Shown: positions 17,331 through 24,055 of the stretch, in pieces
Layout of the letters: each line of letters starts with the position of its first letter
Position numbering within the stretch: position 1 is the stretch's first letter
From: an uncultured Acidobacteriia bacterium
GTDB taxonomy: Bacteria > Acidobacteriota > Terriglobia > Bryobacterales > Bryobacteraceae
Direction of reading: 5' to 3'
DNA: 64,000 nucleotides
NCBI GenBank assembly: GCA_903925015.1
Contig: CAIYDY010000039.1
Coordinates: 1 to 64,000, forward strand
Translations under genes and position numbers: made by a program
The notes under the pieces: model-generated
Seen by the model: the letters and a program-made list of their open reading frames with translations, nothing else
What the model was told of the DNA's origin: nothing
Databases searched by the model: none

Positions 17331-18536
17331 ATGACCCGCCGCCAATTTGCCACTGTGACCGGAACCGCCCTCGCCTCGCCATCTGTACTTTCCGGCGCGG
17401 ACACAGCCGCGCTCGACGCCACCTTGCGCGATGGCATCGCCAAGCGTGGGATACCTGCAGTCGTCGCGATGCTCTCTGGGCTCGACAAGCCCCTCTATTC
17501 CGGAGCGTTCGGTGTCCGCGATTCATCCGGCACCCACGTCACCGTTGATTCCATCTTCAGCATCGCCTCCATGACCAAGGCCATTACAACCGTGGCCGCC
17601 CTTCAATTGGTGGAGCGGGATGAAATCGGGCTGGACGACCCGGTCGGCAAGGTCCTTCGGGAGTTGGCTCGGATACCGGTCGTCACCGGTTTCGATTCCA
17701 TGGGAGAGCCAATTCTCCGCCCGTCCAAGACACCAATTACGCTCCGCCACCTGCTCATCCACACCTCGGGCCTTTGCTACTCCCGGTGGGACGCCAACGC
17801 GTTCCGGTATGCCGAGAAGGAAGGCCGCCCCGAAGCGCTCATGTTCGACCCCGGGACCCGGTGGCAATACGGCACCGGCATCGACTGGGCCGGACGCCTG
17901 GTGGAACGCCTTTCCGGTATGACGCTGGAGGAATACTTCCAAGTCAACATCCTGCGGCGGCTGGATATGGTCGATACCAGCTTCCTTGTTCCCGACTCGA
18001 AGTTTGACCGGCTGGTTACCGGTGCCACCCGCCAACCCGACGGCAGGCTCAAGGAACTGGAACGGAAGCCGCCGACTGTGCCAAAGTCCTTCAACGGAGG
18101 CGGGGGCCTGTACTCCACCGTGGCGGACTACACCAAGTTCATGCAAATGATCCTCGGCAACGGACGCGGAATCAACACCCAGCAGATCCTGCAGCCGAAG
18201 ACTGTGGAGCTGCTGAAAACCAACCAGATTGGCTCCTTGACAGCCGGCAAGATGAAGAGCTTCGCGCCGGAAACGTCCGCCGACGTGGACATCCAGCCCG
18301 GCCACACCGAAAAGTGGAGCCTCGGTTTCCTCTTGAATACAGATGCCTACGACCACGGTCGTTCCGCCGGGAGCATGGCTTGGGCTGGTTTATTCAATAC
18401 CTTCTATTGGATCGATCCGGTGAAGAACGTCTGCGGGGTGCTCATGATGCAGTTCCTGCCGTTTGTCGACAAGGAGGCGGTGGGGCTCCTCGGCGACTTC
18501 GAGCGCGCCGCATACGGTCTCATCCGACCCTTTTAG
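17331..18536 (+). CDS. Serine hydrolase, beta-lactamase/esterase (class C-like) family
   Basis: This 401-residue protein has a Tat signal: MTRRQFATVTGTALASPSVLSG. The catalytic SxxK is S80-M-T-K83. HTSGLCYSRWDANAF probably provides the Tyr of the YxN-like motif, and GSMAWAGLFNTFYWIDP matches the C-terminal HxG-equivalent region of this family. Members act as esterases, D-aminopeptidases or weak beta-lactamases; genomic position does not discriminate, though a penicillin-acylase-type amidase is divergent from it, so both could handle amide or lactam compounds. A small TonB-C-domain gene follows after 11 nt and is probably co-transcribed. Confidence 0.88.
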   Translation: MTRRQFATVTGTALASPSVLSGADTAALDATLRDGIAKRGIPAVVAMLSGLDKPLYSGAFGVRDSSGTHVTVDSIFSIASMTKAITTVAALQLVERDEIGLDDPVGKVLRELARIPVVTGFDSMGEPILRPSKTPITLRHLLIHTSGLCYSRWDANAFRYAEKEGRPEALMFDPGTRWQYGTGIDWAGRLVERLSGMTLEEYFQVNILRRLDMVDTSFLVPDSKFDRLVTGATRQPDGRLKELERKPPTVPKSFNGGGGLYSTVADYTKFMQMILGNGRGINTQQILQPKTVELLKTNQIGSLTAGKMKSFAPETSADVDIQPGHTEKWSLGFLLNTDAYDHGRSAGSMAWAGLFNTFYWIDPVKNVCGVLMMQFLPFVDKEAVGLLGDFERAAYGLIRPF

Positions 18537-18547
18537 TACCCTAAGTA

Positions 18548-18916
18548 GTGGACTCCCGTTTGCGTTTCATCATCCTTCTCATGAGCGCTCTTCTTTTTGC
18601 GTCGGCCCAGACTCCGCCGTCGCCGGAGGAAGCCGTCTATGAAGTCGGCAATGGCGTCTCCGCCCCGCGTCTCACAAAGCAGGTCCAACCCCAGCACCCG
18701 TCGAAGGGCTTCAAGGTTACCGGTACCGTTCTTATTGGGTTGGTTGTGTCCCCGTCAGGCGAGCCGACGAAGGTCCATGTGGTCCTGTCCTTGGAAAAGG
18801 ACATCGACCAAGCGGCCGTCGAAGCGGTCCAGAAATGGCAGTTCAACCCCGGCATGAAGGACGGCAAACCGGTTGCGGTTAAGGTTGCCGTGGAAATCCG
18901 CTTCCACGACATGTAA
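18548..18916 (+). CDS. Small secreted TonB C-terminal-domain protein
   Basis: This is 122 residues starting at GTG 18548. It has a signal peptide (LRFIILLMSALLFASAQ) and then one TonB C-terminal domain: GKVTGTVLIGLVVSPSGEP-like strands (here KVTGTVLIGLVVSPSGEPTK) and AAVEAVQKWQFNPG. True TonB proteins have an N-terminal membrane anchor and a Pro-rich linker; both are missing here, so it cannot span the periplasm. Such stand-alone modules are common in Acidobacteriota and their role is unknown. The gene follows the serine hydrolase by 11 nt. Confidence 0.8.
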   Translation: MDSRLRFIILLMSALLFASAQTPPSPEEAVYEVGNGVSAPRLTKQVQPQHPSKGFKVTGTVLIGLVVSPSGEPTKVHVVLSLEKDIDQAAVEAVQKWQFNPGMKDGKPVAVKVAVEIRFHDM

Positions 18917-18930
18917 CCGGTTACCGGTTA
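18913..18930. other. Palindromic repeat at convergent gene ends
   Basis: GTAACCGGTTAC (18913-18924) is a perfect palindrome and is nested in two copies of ACCGGTT. It lies across the stop of the TonB-C gene and the stop of the convergent Uma2 gene, so it may assist termination. Confidence 0.3.
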
Positions 18931-19464
18931 TTCGAACACCGATGAGACACCCAGAAGTCCGCAGCCGAACGGCAGTGGAAGTTGGTCTCCGGGGCCATAT
19001 TCGGCTTCTAGTCCGTCGCGGTCCCGCACTTGGATTGTGCCCCGTTTGGGATCAACGGTCCAGAACTGGATGCAGCCGTTCGCGAGACAAAGTTCCCCGG
19101 TCCGCCGAATTACCGCCAGTCTGTTCGAGGGCAAAATTGCTTCGATCACGATTTCCGGCGCACCCTCGATGTAGCCGTTCCTAGGGACCAGCCTCCAGCG
19201 GTCGGACGACATGACCGCAACGTCGGCTACCCTGTATTCGTGTTCACCCAGAGTGCGAAATCCAAGTTCGATCTCCACTTGAAACCGGCGTCCGAGTCCT
19301 CGCTCCAGAGTACGCTGGATAATCCGTTGTATCAGTCGATGTCCATGCAATGGCGGCGGCACCCGAACCAGTTCCCCCTCGTGGAGTTCCCAGCGGTCAC
19401 CGGGCAGTTCCGGCATCTGTTCCAATTCGGCGAAGGTTACAAGGGTCGTAGCGGCACTGGCCAT
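18928..19464 (-). CDS. Uma2 family (DUF820) putative restriction-like endonuclease
   Basis: This is 178 residues from ATG 19464, with AGGAG 5 nt upstream (the open frame continues further upstream without support). The pattern fits the Uma2/DUF820 family: TFAELEQMPELPGDRWELHEGELVRVPPP, then HRLIQRIIQRTLERGL, VADVAVMSSDRW, PEIVIEAILPSN and CIQFWTVDPKRGTIQV. The fold is PD-(D/E)xK, and the Asp in VADVAV and Glu in IVIEAIL are the likely metal ligands. The Lys usually found after the Glu is not evident (IRRTGELC instead), so activity is uncertain. Function in any host is unknown; these genes multiply in cyanobacteria and a few other phyla. It follows the ABC-F gene on the same strand. Confidence 0.82.
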   Translation of the reverse strand: MASAATTLVTFAELEQMPELPGDRWELHEGELVRVPPPLHGHRLIQRIIQRTLERGLGRRFQVEIELGFRTLGEHEYRVADVAVMSSDRWRLVPRNGYIEGAPEIVIEAILPSNRLAVIRRTGELCLANGCIQFWTVDPKRGTIQVRDRDGLEAEYGPGDQLPLPFGCGLLGVSSVFE

Positions 19465-19492
19465 ACAAACTCCTACCCGGAGTGTACCGCAA

Positions 19493-21280
19493 TTACGCCA
19501 GTTTGGCTTCCAACTCCGCCCACCGGGCATACAGCTGGTCGACAACGTCCTGAGCCGCATCCATGTCGGCCACGGCCTTGGTCAACTTCGCGGGGTCGCT
19601 CACCACCTCGGGCAATTCCAACTGGGTGCGGGTCTTGTCCAGAGCTTCTTCGGCCAGTGTGACCAACTGCTCCATCTGCTCGTACTCCCGCGCTTCCTTG
19701 TACGTATGTTTTTTCTTCGGAGCAGCCGGAGCAGCAGATTCCTGGGCGCGCTTGGACTCCTTCGGCGGCGATTTCTTGGCCGAAACAGCCTGCTCCCACT
19801 GGGCTAGCTCAGCGAAAAACTCCGTGTTGCCCTGGCCATCCATTGCGAGAAGCACCGTGGACAACCTGTCCAGCAGGAACCGGTCGTGGGTTACCAGCGC
19901 GATCGCGCCAGGGAAATCGCCCAGATTCTGCTCCAGGACTTCGAGCGTCGGGATGTCGAGGTCGTTCGTCGGCTCGTCCAGCAGTAGGACGTCCGCCGGG
20001 CGCAGCATCAGCCGCGCGATGTACACCCGGGCCCGCTCGCCGCCCGAAAGGCGTCCGATGGGCAAATCCAATTGCTCCTGCCGGAATAGGAACCGCGCCG
20101 CCCAACCCGCCACGTGCTGCGGACGGTCCCGGAACATGACAGTGTCGCCTTCCGGTGCCAACGCCCGTCGCAGTGAGGTTTCAGGGTCCACCGTGTCGCG
20201 GCTCTGTTCGAAATACGCGATCTTCAGGCCTTCCGCACGCCGGGCCTCGCCCGAATCCGGTTCCAATTCCCCTGCCAGGATCTTCAGCAGGGTTGTCTTT
20301 CCACAACCGTTCGACCCCAGGATTCCCAGCCGCACGCCCGGCCCAAGCGTCAGGGTCAAGTTGGAGAACAGCTCGCCCTTGCCGCCCATGCCTTTCGAGA
20401 TCCCCTCGACATGGATGAGCCGTTTTGTCATGCGCCCGGTCGCGCTGAAGTCCACCAGCGACGTGCCCTTTTGGTTGCGCTCCGTGACATCGGCCAGCTT
20501 TACCTGCAAGTCCATCGCGTCGTCGATGCGGGCCTTGGATTTCGACGTCCGGGCTTTCGCGCCCCGGCGCAGCCACTCGATCTCCCGCGTGACCAGATTT
20601 GCCAGCGCGTCCTGTTCCCGGCGCTGGGCTTTCAGGAACTCCGCCCGCTTTTCCAGGAACCGGCTATAGTTGCCCGTCGCCGTAAAAAGACCCAAGGGGT
20701 ATGACCGGTTGATCTCCGCAACGCGCGTCGCCACGTTTTCGAGGAAGTACCGGTCGTGGGTGACGAAAACCGATGCTATCCCGGAATTGGTCAGCAGCTT
20801 TTCCAGCCAGAGGATGCCCTCCACGTCCAAGTGGTTCGTGGGCTCGTCGAGCAGCAGGATGTCGGGCTTCTTCGCCAACGCCTCCGCGATCGCCAAACGC
20901 TTCTTCCACCCACCCGAAAGTGTTGGGGCGGTGGCCGTCGAATCCGGGAATCCGACCCGGCTCAGGATGATGGAAACCTCCACCTCCGTCTGGTCGGAGA
21001 CCGGCGCTGCGGCGGTTACGATCTCGCGGATGGTCGACGTGGAGTCGAACTCCGGATCCTGCTGCACCATCGCAAGGCGCACGCCCTTCCGGATCGAAAC
21101 CGTGCCCGCATCGGAATCGAGCGTGCCCCCCAGGATCTGGAGGAAGGTGGATTTTCCGGCTCCATTCGGGCCGATGATGCCGAGGCGGTCGTCCGCATGG
21201 ATGCTCAGGGCGATGCCGCTGAAGACGGTCCGGGACCCGAAGGACTTTTCAAGGGAATCGCAGGTTAGGAGTACGGACAT
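19493..21280 (-). CDS. uup: ABC-F ATPase, Uup-like
   Basis: This is 595 residues with two ABC ATPase cassettes and no membrane segments. Walker A motifs are GPNGAGKST (37-45) and GSNGCGKTT. The signature and Walker B are LSGGWKKRLAIAEAL...LLLDEPTNHLD and LSGGERARVYIARL...LLLDEPTNDLD. A linker lies between cassettes, and the last ~80 residues form a charged coiled coil (TYKEAREYEQMEQLVTLAEEALDKT), as in Uup. ABC-F proteins act on the ribosome; Uup also affects transposon excision precision. The gene starts 9 nt after the methyltransferase stop, so it is in the ttcA operon. EttA or an antibiotic-resistance ABC-F are less likely given the C-terminal coiled coil. Confidence 0.88.
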   Translation of the reverse strand: MSVLLTCDSLEKSFGSRTVFSGIALSIHADDRLGIIGPNGAGKSTFLQILGGTLDSDAGTVSIRKGVRLAMVQQDPEFDSTSTIREIVTAAAPVSDQTEVEVSIILSRVGFPDSTATAPTLSGGWKKRLAIAEALAKKPDILLLDEPTNHLDVEGILWLEKLLTNSGIASVFVTHDRYFLENVATRVAEINRSYPLGLFTATGNYSRFLEKRAEFLKAQRREQDALANLVTREIEWLRRGAKARTSKSKARIDDAMDLQVKLADVTERNQKGTSLVDFSATGRMTKRLIHVEGISKGMGGKGELFSNLTLTLGPGVRLGILGSNGCGKTTLLKILAGELEPDSGEARRAEGLKIAYFEQSRDTVDPETSLRRALAPEGDTVMFRDRPQHVAGWAARFLFRQEQLDLPIGRLSGGERARVYIARLMLRPADVLLLDEPTNDLDIPTLEVLEQNLGDFPGAIALVTHDRFLLDRLSTVLLAMDGQGNTEFFAELAQWEQAVSAKKSPPKESKRAQESAAPAAPKKKHTYKEAREYEQMEQLVTLAEEALDKTRTQLELPEVVSDPAKLTKAVADMDAAQDVVDQLYARWAELEAKLA

Positions 21281-21289
21281 TCTGTATGT

Positions 21290-22615
21290 TTAGGAAACGA
21301 GGTTTGCGGCTGCCGAGGAGCCTTCTAGGCCCCCGGCTACGATGCTGATTTGGGCCGGGCCCGGTTCGACGCCCGTCGGAAGCAGTGCATTCACTTGCCG
21401 CGGATTTTCCCCGACTACGGGTGCCAGCCAGATTGCCGGCAAGTCCGTGCCGTTCAGTCGGACCCGGACGTCAGTTGCCGCAGCGTCCGCCGGTAAGCCG
21501 ACGACCCAGACCGACAAGCATGCGTCGGGTCCACAATGGATCCGGTCATCCTCGAAGGTGCGTCCATCGGTGACGCGCGTGATCCGCAGGTCTCCGGAAT
21601 CGTCCGAAACCCAAGGCTGCGGCGTTTCCACGGCAATCTGGATGGGTGCGCAGTAGTCGCTGCCCGCGATCGCCAATCGGGCCGGGTACCATCCGGGGGC
21701 CAGCCCAGGGGGAATCTTGCAGGTGGCCTGCCAGCCGCCGCCGGTATCGGCCACGTGGATCGGCCGCGAGCCAAACGGACCCACCACCGGGCGGACATTC
21801 TCGCAATTGAGGTCGGTCCGCGGGTGTTTGAAATAGAACGTGATGTAGTCGTCGGCGTCCGCCGAGAACTGGTGGTCGTGCGTTGCCGCGTTGTCCACGC
21901 ACAGGACTTCCGGTGCGGGCTCGGAAACTTCTTCAAGCGGCCATTGCCGCCACGCAGTCACATGCGCACGTTCCGCCAGCGCGCTTTCGAATTTCACCCG
22001 GGCAAAACCAGCGGTACGCGTGAACGCCAGTAGGCAGGCCGCATTCGGACCCACCCAGTTGTCCAACTGTCCTCGCAGTTCGCCCGTCTCGTAATACTCC
22101 ATCACGGGAATCGCATCCGGGTCGGGATCGCTCACGAACGATTCGATGCACGCCATTTCCCGGGTCATGCCGCAGACGTTTTCGAGCGCCAACAGCGGAT
22201 GCTTCACGTGGTACAGCACGCCGAAGAACAAGACGATGTCGAAAGTGCCCAAATCCCGCCACGTCAACCGGCAGATGTCGCCGATCCGGTACTCGATTTT
22301 CGAGCCCAGCAGCCGCCGTGCCTCCAACAGCCGCGTGTTCCGGGCCATGTCGAGCGCAACCACCTGCGCCCCTCGCCGCTCCATTTCGAAGCTGAACCAG
22401 CCGTCCCACGCGCCGACGTCCAGCACGCGCTTGCCGGTCAAATCGTCGGGAATCGGGAATTGGAGGATGCGGCGTCGTTGCTGCTCCAGCGATTGGTGGC
22501 CTTCGATCACCTGCCCGTCCGGCAATTCGATGGAGTGGTACCAGCCCAGTTTTTCGAGGCGTTCCACCTGGCGGCGGTTGTCCTCGATCACGAACGCGTC
22601 ACGTGCCTCGCTCAT
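21290..22615 (-). CDS. SAM-dependent methyltransferase (DUF1698/CmoB-like) fused to a C-terminal beta domain
   Basis: This is 441 residues. Residues about 1-235 are a class I methyltransferase: RVLDVGAWDGWFSFEMERRG is motif I, VVALDM motif II, and FDIVLFFGVLYHVKHPLLAL a motif IV region like that of CmoB. After residue ~240 comes an unrelated beta-rich part that ends ENPRQVNALLPTGVEPGPAQ, close in style to the Solibacter C-terminal domain (TIGR03437) normally found on exported proteins. No signal peptide is present. The ATG overlaps the ttcA stop (ATGA), so the two are translationally coupled and a tRNA or small-molecule substrate is plausible. Substrate is not known; the N-terminal half resembles tRNA wobble-uridine enzymes but lacks enough detail to call. 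Confidence 0.75.
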   Translation of the reverse strand: MSEARDAFVIEDNRRQVERLEKLGWYHSIELPDGQVIEGHQSLEQQRRRILQFPIPDDLTGKRVLDVGAWDGWFSFEMERRGAQVVALDMARNTRLLEARRLLGSKIEYRIGDICRLTWRDLGTFDIVLFFGVLYHVKHPLLALENVCGMTREMACIESFVSDPDPDAIPVMEYYETGELRGQLDNWVGPNAACLLAFTRTAGFARVKFESALAERAHVTAWRQWPLEEVSEPAPEVLCVDNAATHDHQFSADADDYITFYFKHPRTDLNCENVRPVVGPFGSRPIHVADTGGGWQATCKIPPGLAPGWYPARLAIAGSDYCAPIQIAVETPQPWVSDDSGDLRITRVTDGRTFEDDRIHCGPDACLSVWVVGLPADAAATDVRVRLNGTDLPAIWLAPVVGENPRQVNALLPTGVEPGPAQISIVAGGLEGSSAAANLVS

Positions 22616-23415
22616 GCGTTCACTAGGATGGGCAGCAGGGGGGAGCCCGTCACGATTGTTTCCGGTTCCTCAGGCTCGCCGTCCAGATCCAGATACCGCG
22701 TGTCCAACAACCGGCCGTGGTTGATGTTGCCCATCGCGGTCATGATGTTTTCGCGTAAATAGGGCGTTTCGCGCTCCCACTCGGCGATGGTTTCGCGAAT
22801 GCCGCGCCGCACGGTTCCGGTCCGCAGCGAGCAGCCGCAGGGGACGATCGGCATGCCTTTGGCCGCCACCCAGGCTTTGGTTGTTTCCTCGTTCACGTAC
22901 ACCAGCGGGCGGATCAGCCGGAAGTCCTTCGCCTTCGACCAAGTGATGGCGGGGAGGGCGCTCATCCGTCCCGTATACATAATGTTGCGGAGGAGCGATT
23001 CGCAGAAGTCATCCGCCGTGTGGCCGAACGCGATCACGTTCGCCCCCAAGCCGCTGGCGATTTGGTAGACGGCGCGGCGGCGGAACCTGCTGCACATATC
23101 GCAGCCATGGTCGGGCTGTTCCTCGAGCAACCGCAACGATGGGTTGTCGGTAAAGTACGTCCACTCGACCCCGATGGAGCGGATGTATTCGCCCACGGCT
23201 TCCACCGGTGCTAGGAATTTCCCCTGCTCCACAGTGAAGGCGCAGATACTGAACTTTATGGGCGCGCGTTTCTGCAACAGCAGGAGTGCGTCCAGCATCG
23301 TGACCGAATCCTTGCCGCCTGAAACGGCCACGGCAATCCGGTCGCCATCGCGGATCATCTTGAAGCGCGCAATGCCTTCCCCGACCTTCCGCAGCAGTGT
23401 TTTTTCGAGATCCAC
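22612..23415 (-). CDS. ttcA: tRNA 2-thiocytidine biosynthesis protein TtcA
   Basis: This is 267 residues from GTG 23415; no Shine-Dalgarno is seen. The PP-loop AVSGGKDS (30-37) adenylates C32 of tRNA. The CDMC pair (C105, C108) and the later PCGCSLR (C193/C195) supply the cysteines that bind the 4Fe-4S cluster in TtcA/TtuA-type enzymes. FGHTADDFCESLLRNIMYTGR is the conserved family core. The product thiolates tRNA cytidine 32. It is the first gene of a minus-strand operon with the methyltransferase (4-nt overlap) and ABC-F ATPase, all plausibly linked to translation. TtuA (tRNA thiouridine) is a closely related alternative. Confidence 0.88.
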   Translation of the reverse strand: MDLEKTLLRKVGEGIARFKMIRDGDRIAVAVSGGKDSVTMLDALLLLQKRAPIKFSICAFTVEQGKFLAPVEAVGEYIRSIGVEWTYFTDNPSLRLLEEQPDHGCDMCSRFRRRAVYQIASGLGANVIAFGHTADDFCESLLRNIMYTGRMSALPAITWSKAKDFRLIRPLVYVNEETTKAWVAAKGMPIVPCGCSLRTGTVRRGIRETIAEWERETPYLRENIMTAMGNINHGRLLDTRYLDLDGEPEEPETIVTGSPLLPILVNA

Positions 23416-23455
23416 TACTACCAGACTAGCAGTCGCTGGGCAAATGCCAGGGCGC

Positions 23456-23461
23456 TACAAT
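23456..23461 (+). promoter_or_regulatory. -10 box for leaderless mRNA
   Basis: TACAAT lies 6 nt before ATG 23468, leaving no space for a ribosome-binding site. Confidence 0.5.
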
Positions 23462-23467
23462 CATCCC

Positions 23468-24013
23468 ATGAAGCCAGCCATCCGCATTTGCATGCTGGCA
23501 AGTCTCCCCGTCGCAGCGCTTGCCCAGCTTGTTCCACCCTCGTTTTCGGTCCCGACCACCTATAGTGCCGCTACCTATAAGTTGGTGCCTCTTGGCCCGG
23601 AAGTCGCAGCCCTCGATTACCAAGCCTATATGGGTTCCATCGACCACATCCGCAAGACCCAAGGCGGAAACTGGCCGCGTCCCGGCCTCACCATGGATGA
23701 CCAGGCCAAGGACATGGCCGGTGAAAAGGCCCAGTGGGATGGCCGCAAGTCCTTCCCGTTCGCCGTGCTCACCGCCGACGGCACCAAGGAGCTTGGCTGC
23801 TTCTACCTGCGTCCGAGCGGGAAAGCCGGTTACGACGTGGTCGCCACCATGTGGACTATACAGGACGCTTTCGACAAGGGGTTTGAGGACCAACTGTACA
23901 AAGACATGAAGGTTTGGCTGGAGAAGGCTTGGCCATTCCAAAAGGTTGCCTGGCGGGGCAGGGAAATCACTCCCGAAGCTTGGCGCGCACTTCCTGACAA
24001 GCCCAAGCAATAA
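23468..24013 (+). CDS. Exported GNAT-fold-like protein
   Basis: This is 181 residues from ATG 23468, with signal peptide MKPAIRICMLASLPVAALAQ. The mature part reads ALDYQAYMGSIDHIRKTQG, then WPRPGLTMDDQAKDMAGEK, then FPFAVLTADGTKELGCFYLRPSG and a terminal helix pair. This order matches a group of GNAT-like proteins whose core is LDY..VM.S...L and LGC.Y..P. Acetyl-CoA is not normally available outside the cytoplasm, so an exported member probably does something else or the fold is only borrowed. The gene lies directly before the cytochrome/ankyrin chimera (42-bp gap). The family call comes from memory of patterns and needs a profile search. Confidence 0.55.
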   Translation: MKPAIRICMLASLPVAALAQLVPPSFSVPTTYSAATYKLVPLGPEVAALDYQAYMGSIDHIRKTQGGNWPRPGLTMDDQAKDMAGEKAQWDGRKSFPFAVLTADGTKELGCFYLRPSGKAGYDVVATMWTIQDAFDKGFEDQLYKDMKVWLEKAWPFQKVAWRGREITPEAWRALPDKPKQ

Positions 24014-24040
24014 TGTGGTTCCGACTACTCCGAATTGGTG

Positions 24041-24046
24041 TAGAAT
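24041..24046 (+). promoter_or_regulatory. -10 box for leaderless chimera mRNA
   Basis: TAGAAT lies 9 nt before GTG 24056. No Shine-Dalgarno is present. Confidence 0.5.
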
Positions 24047-24055
24047 CAACCCATT

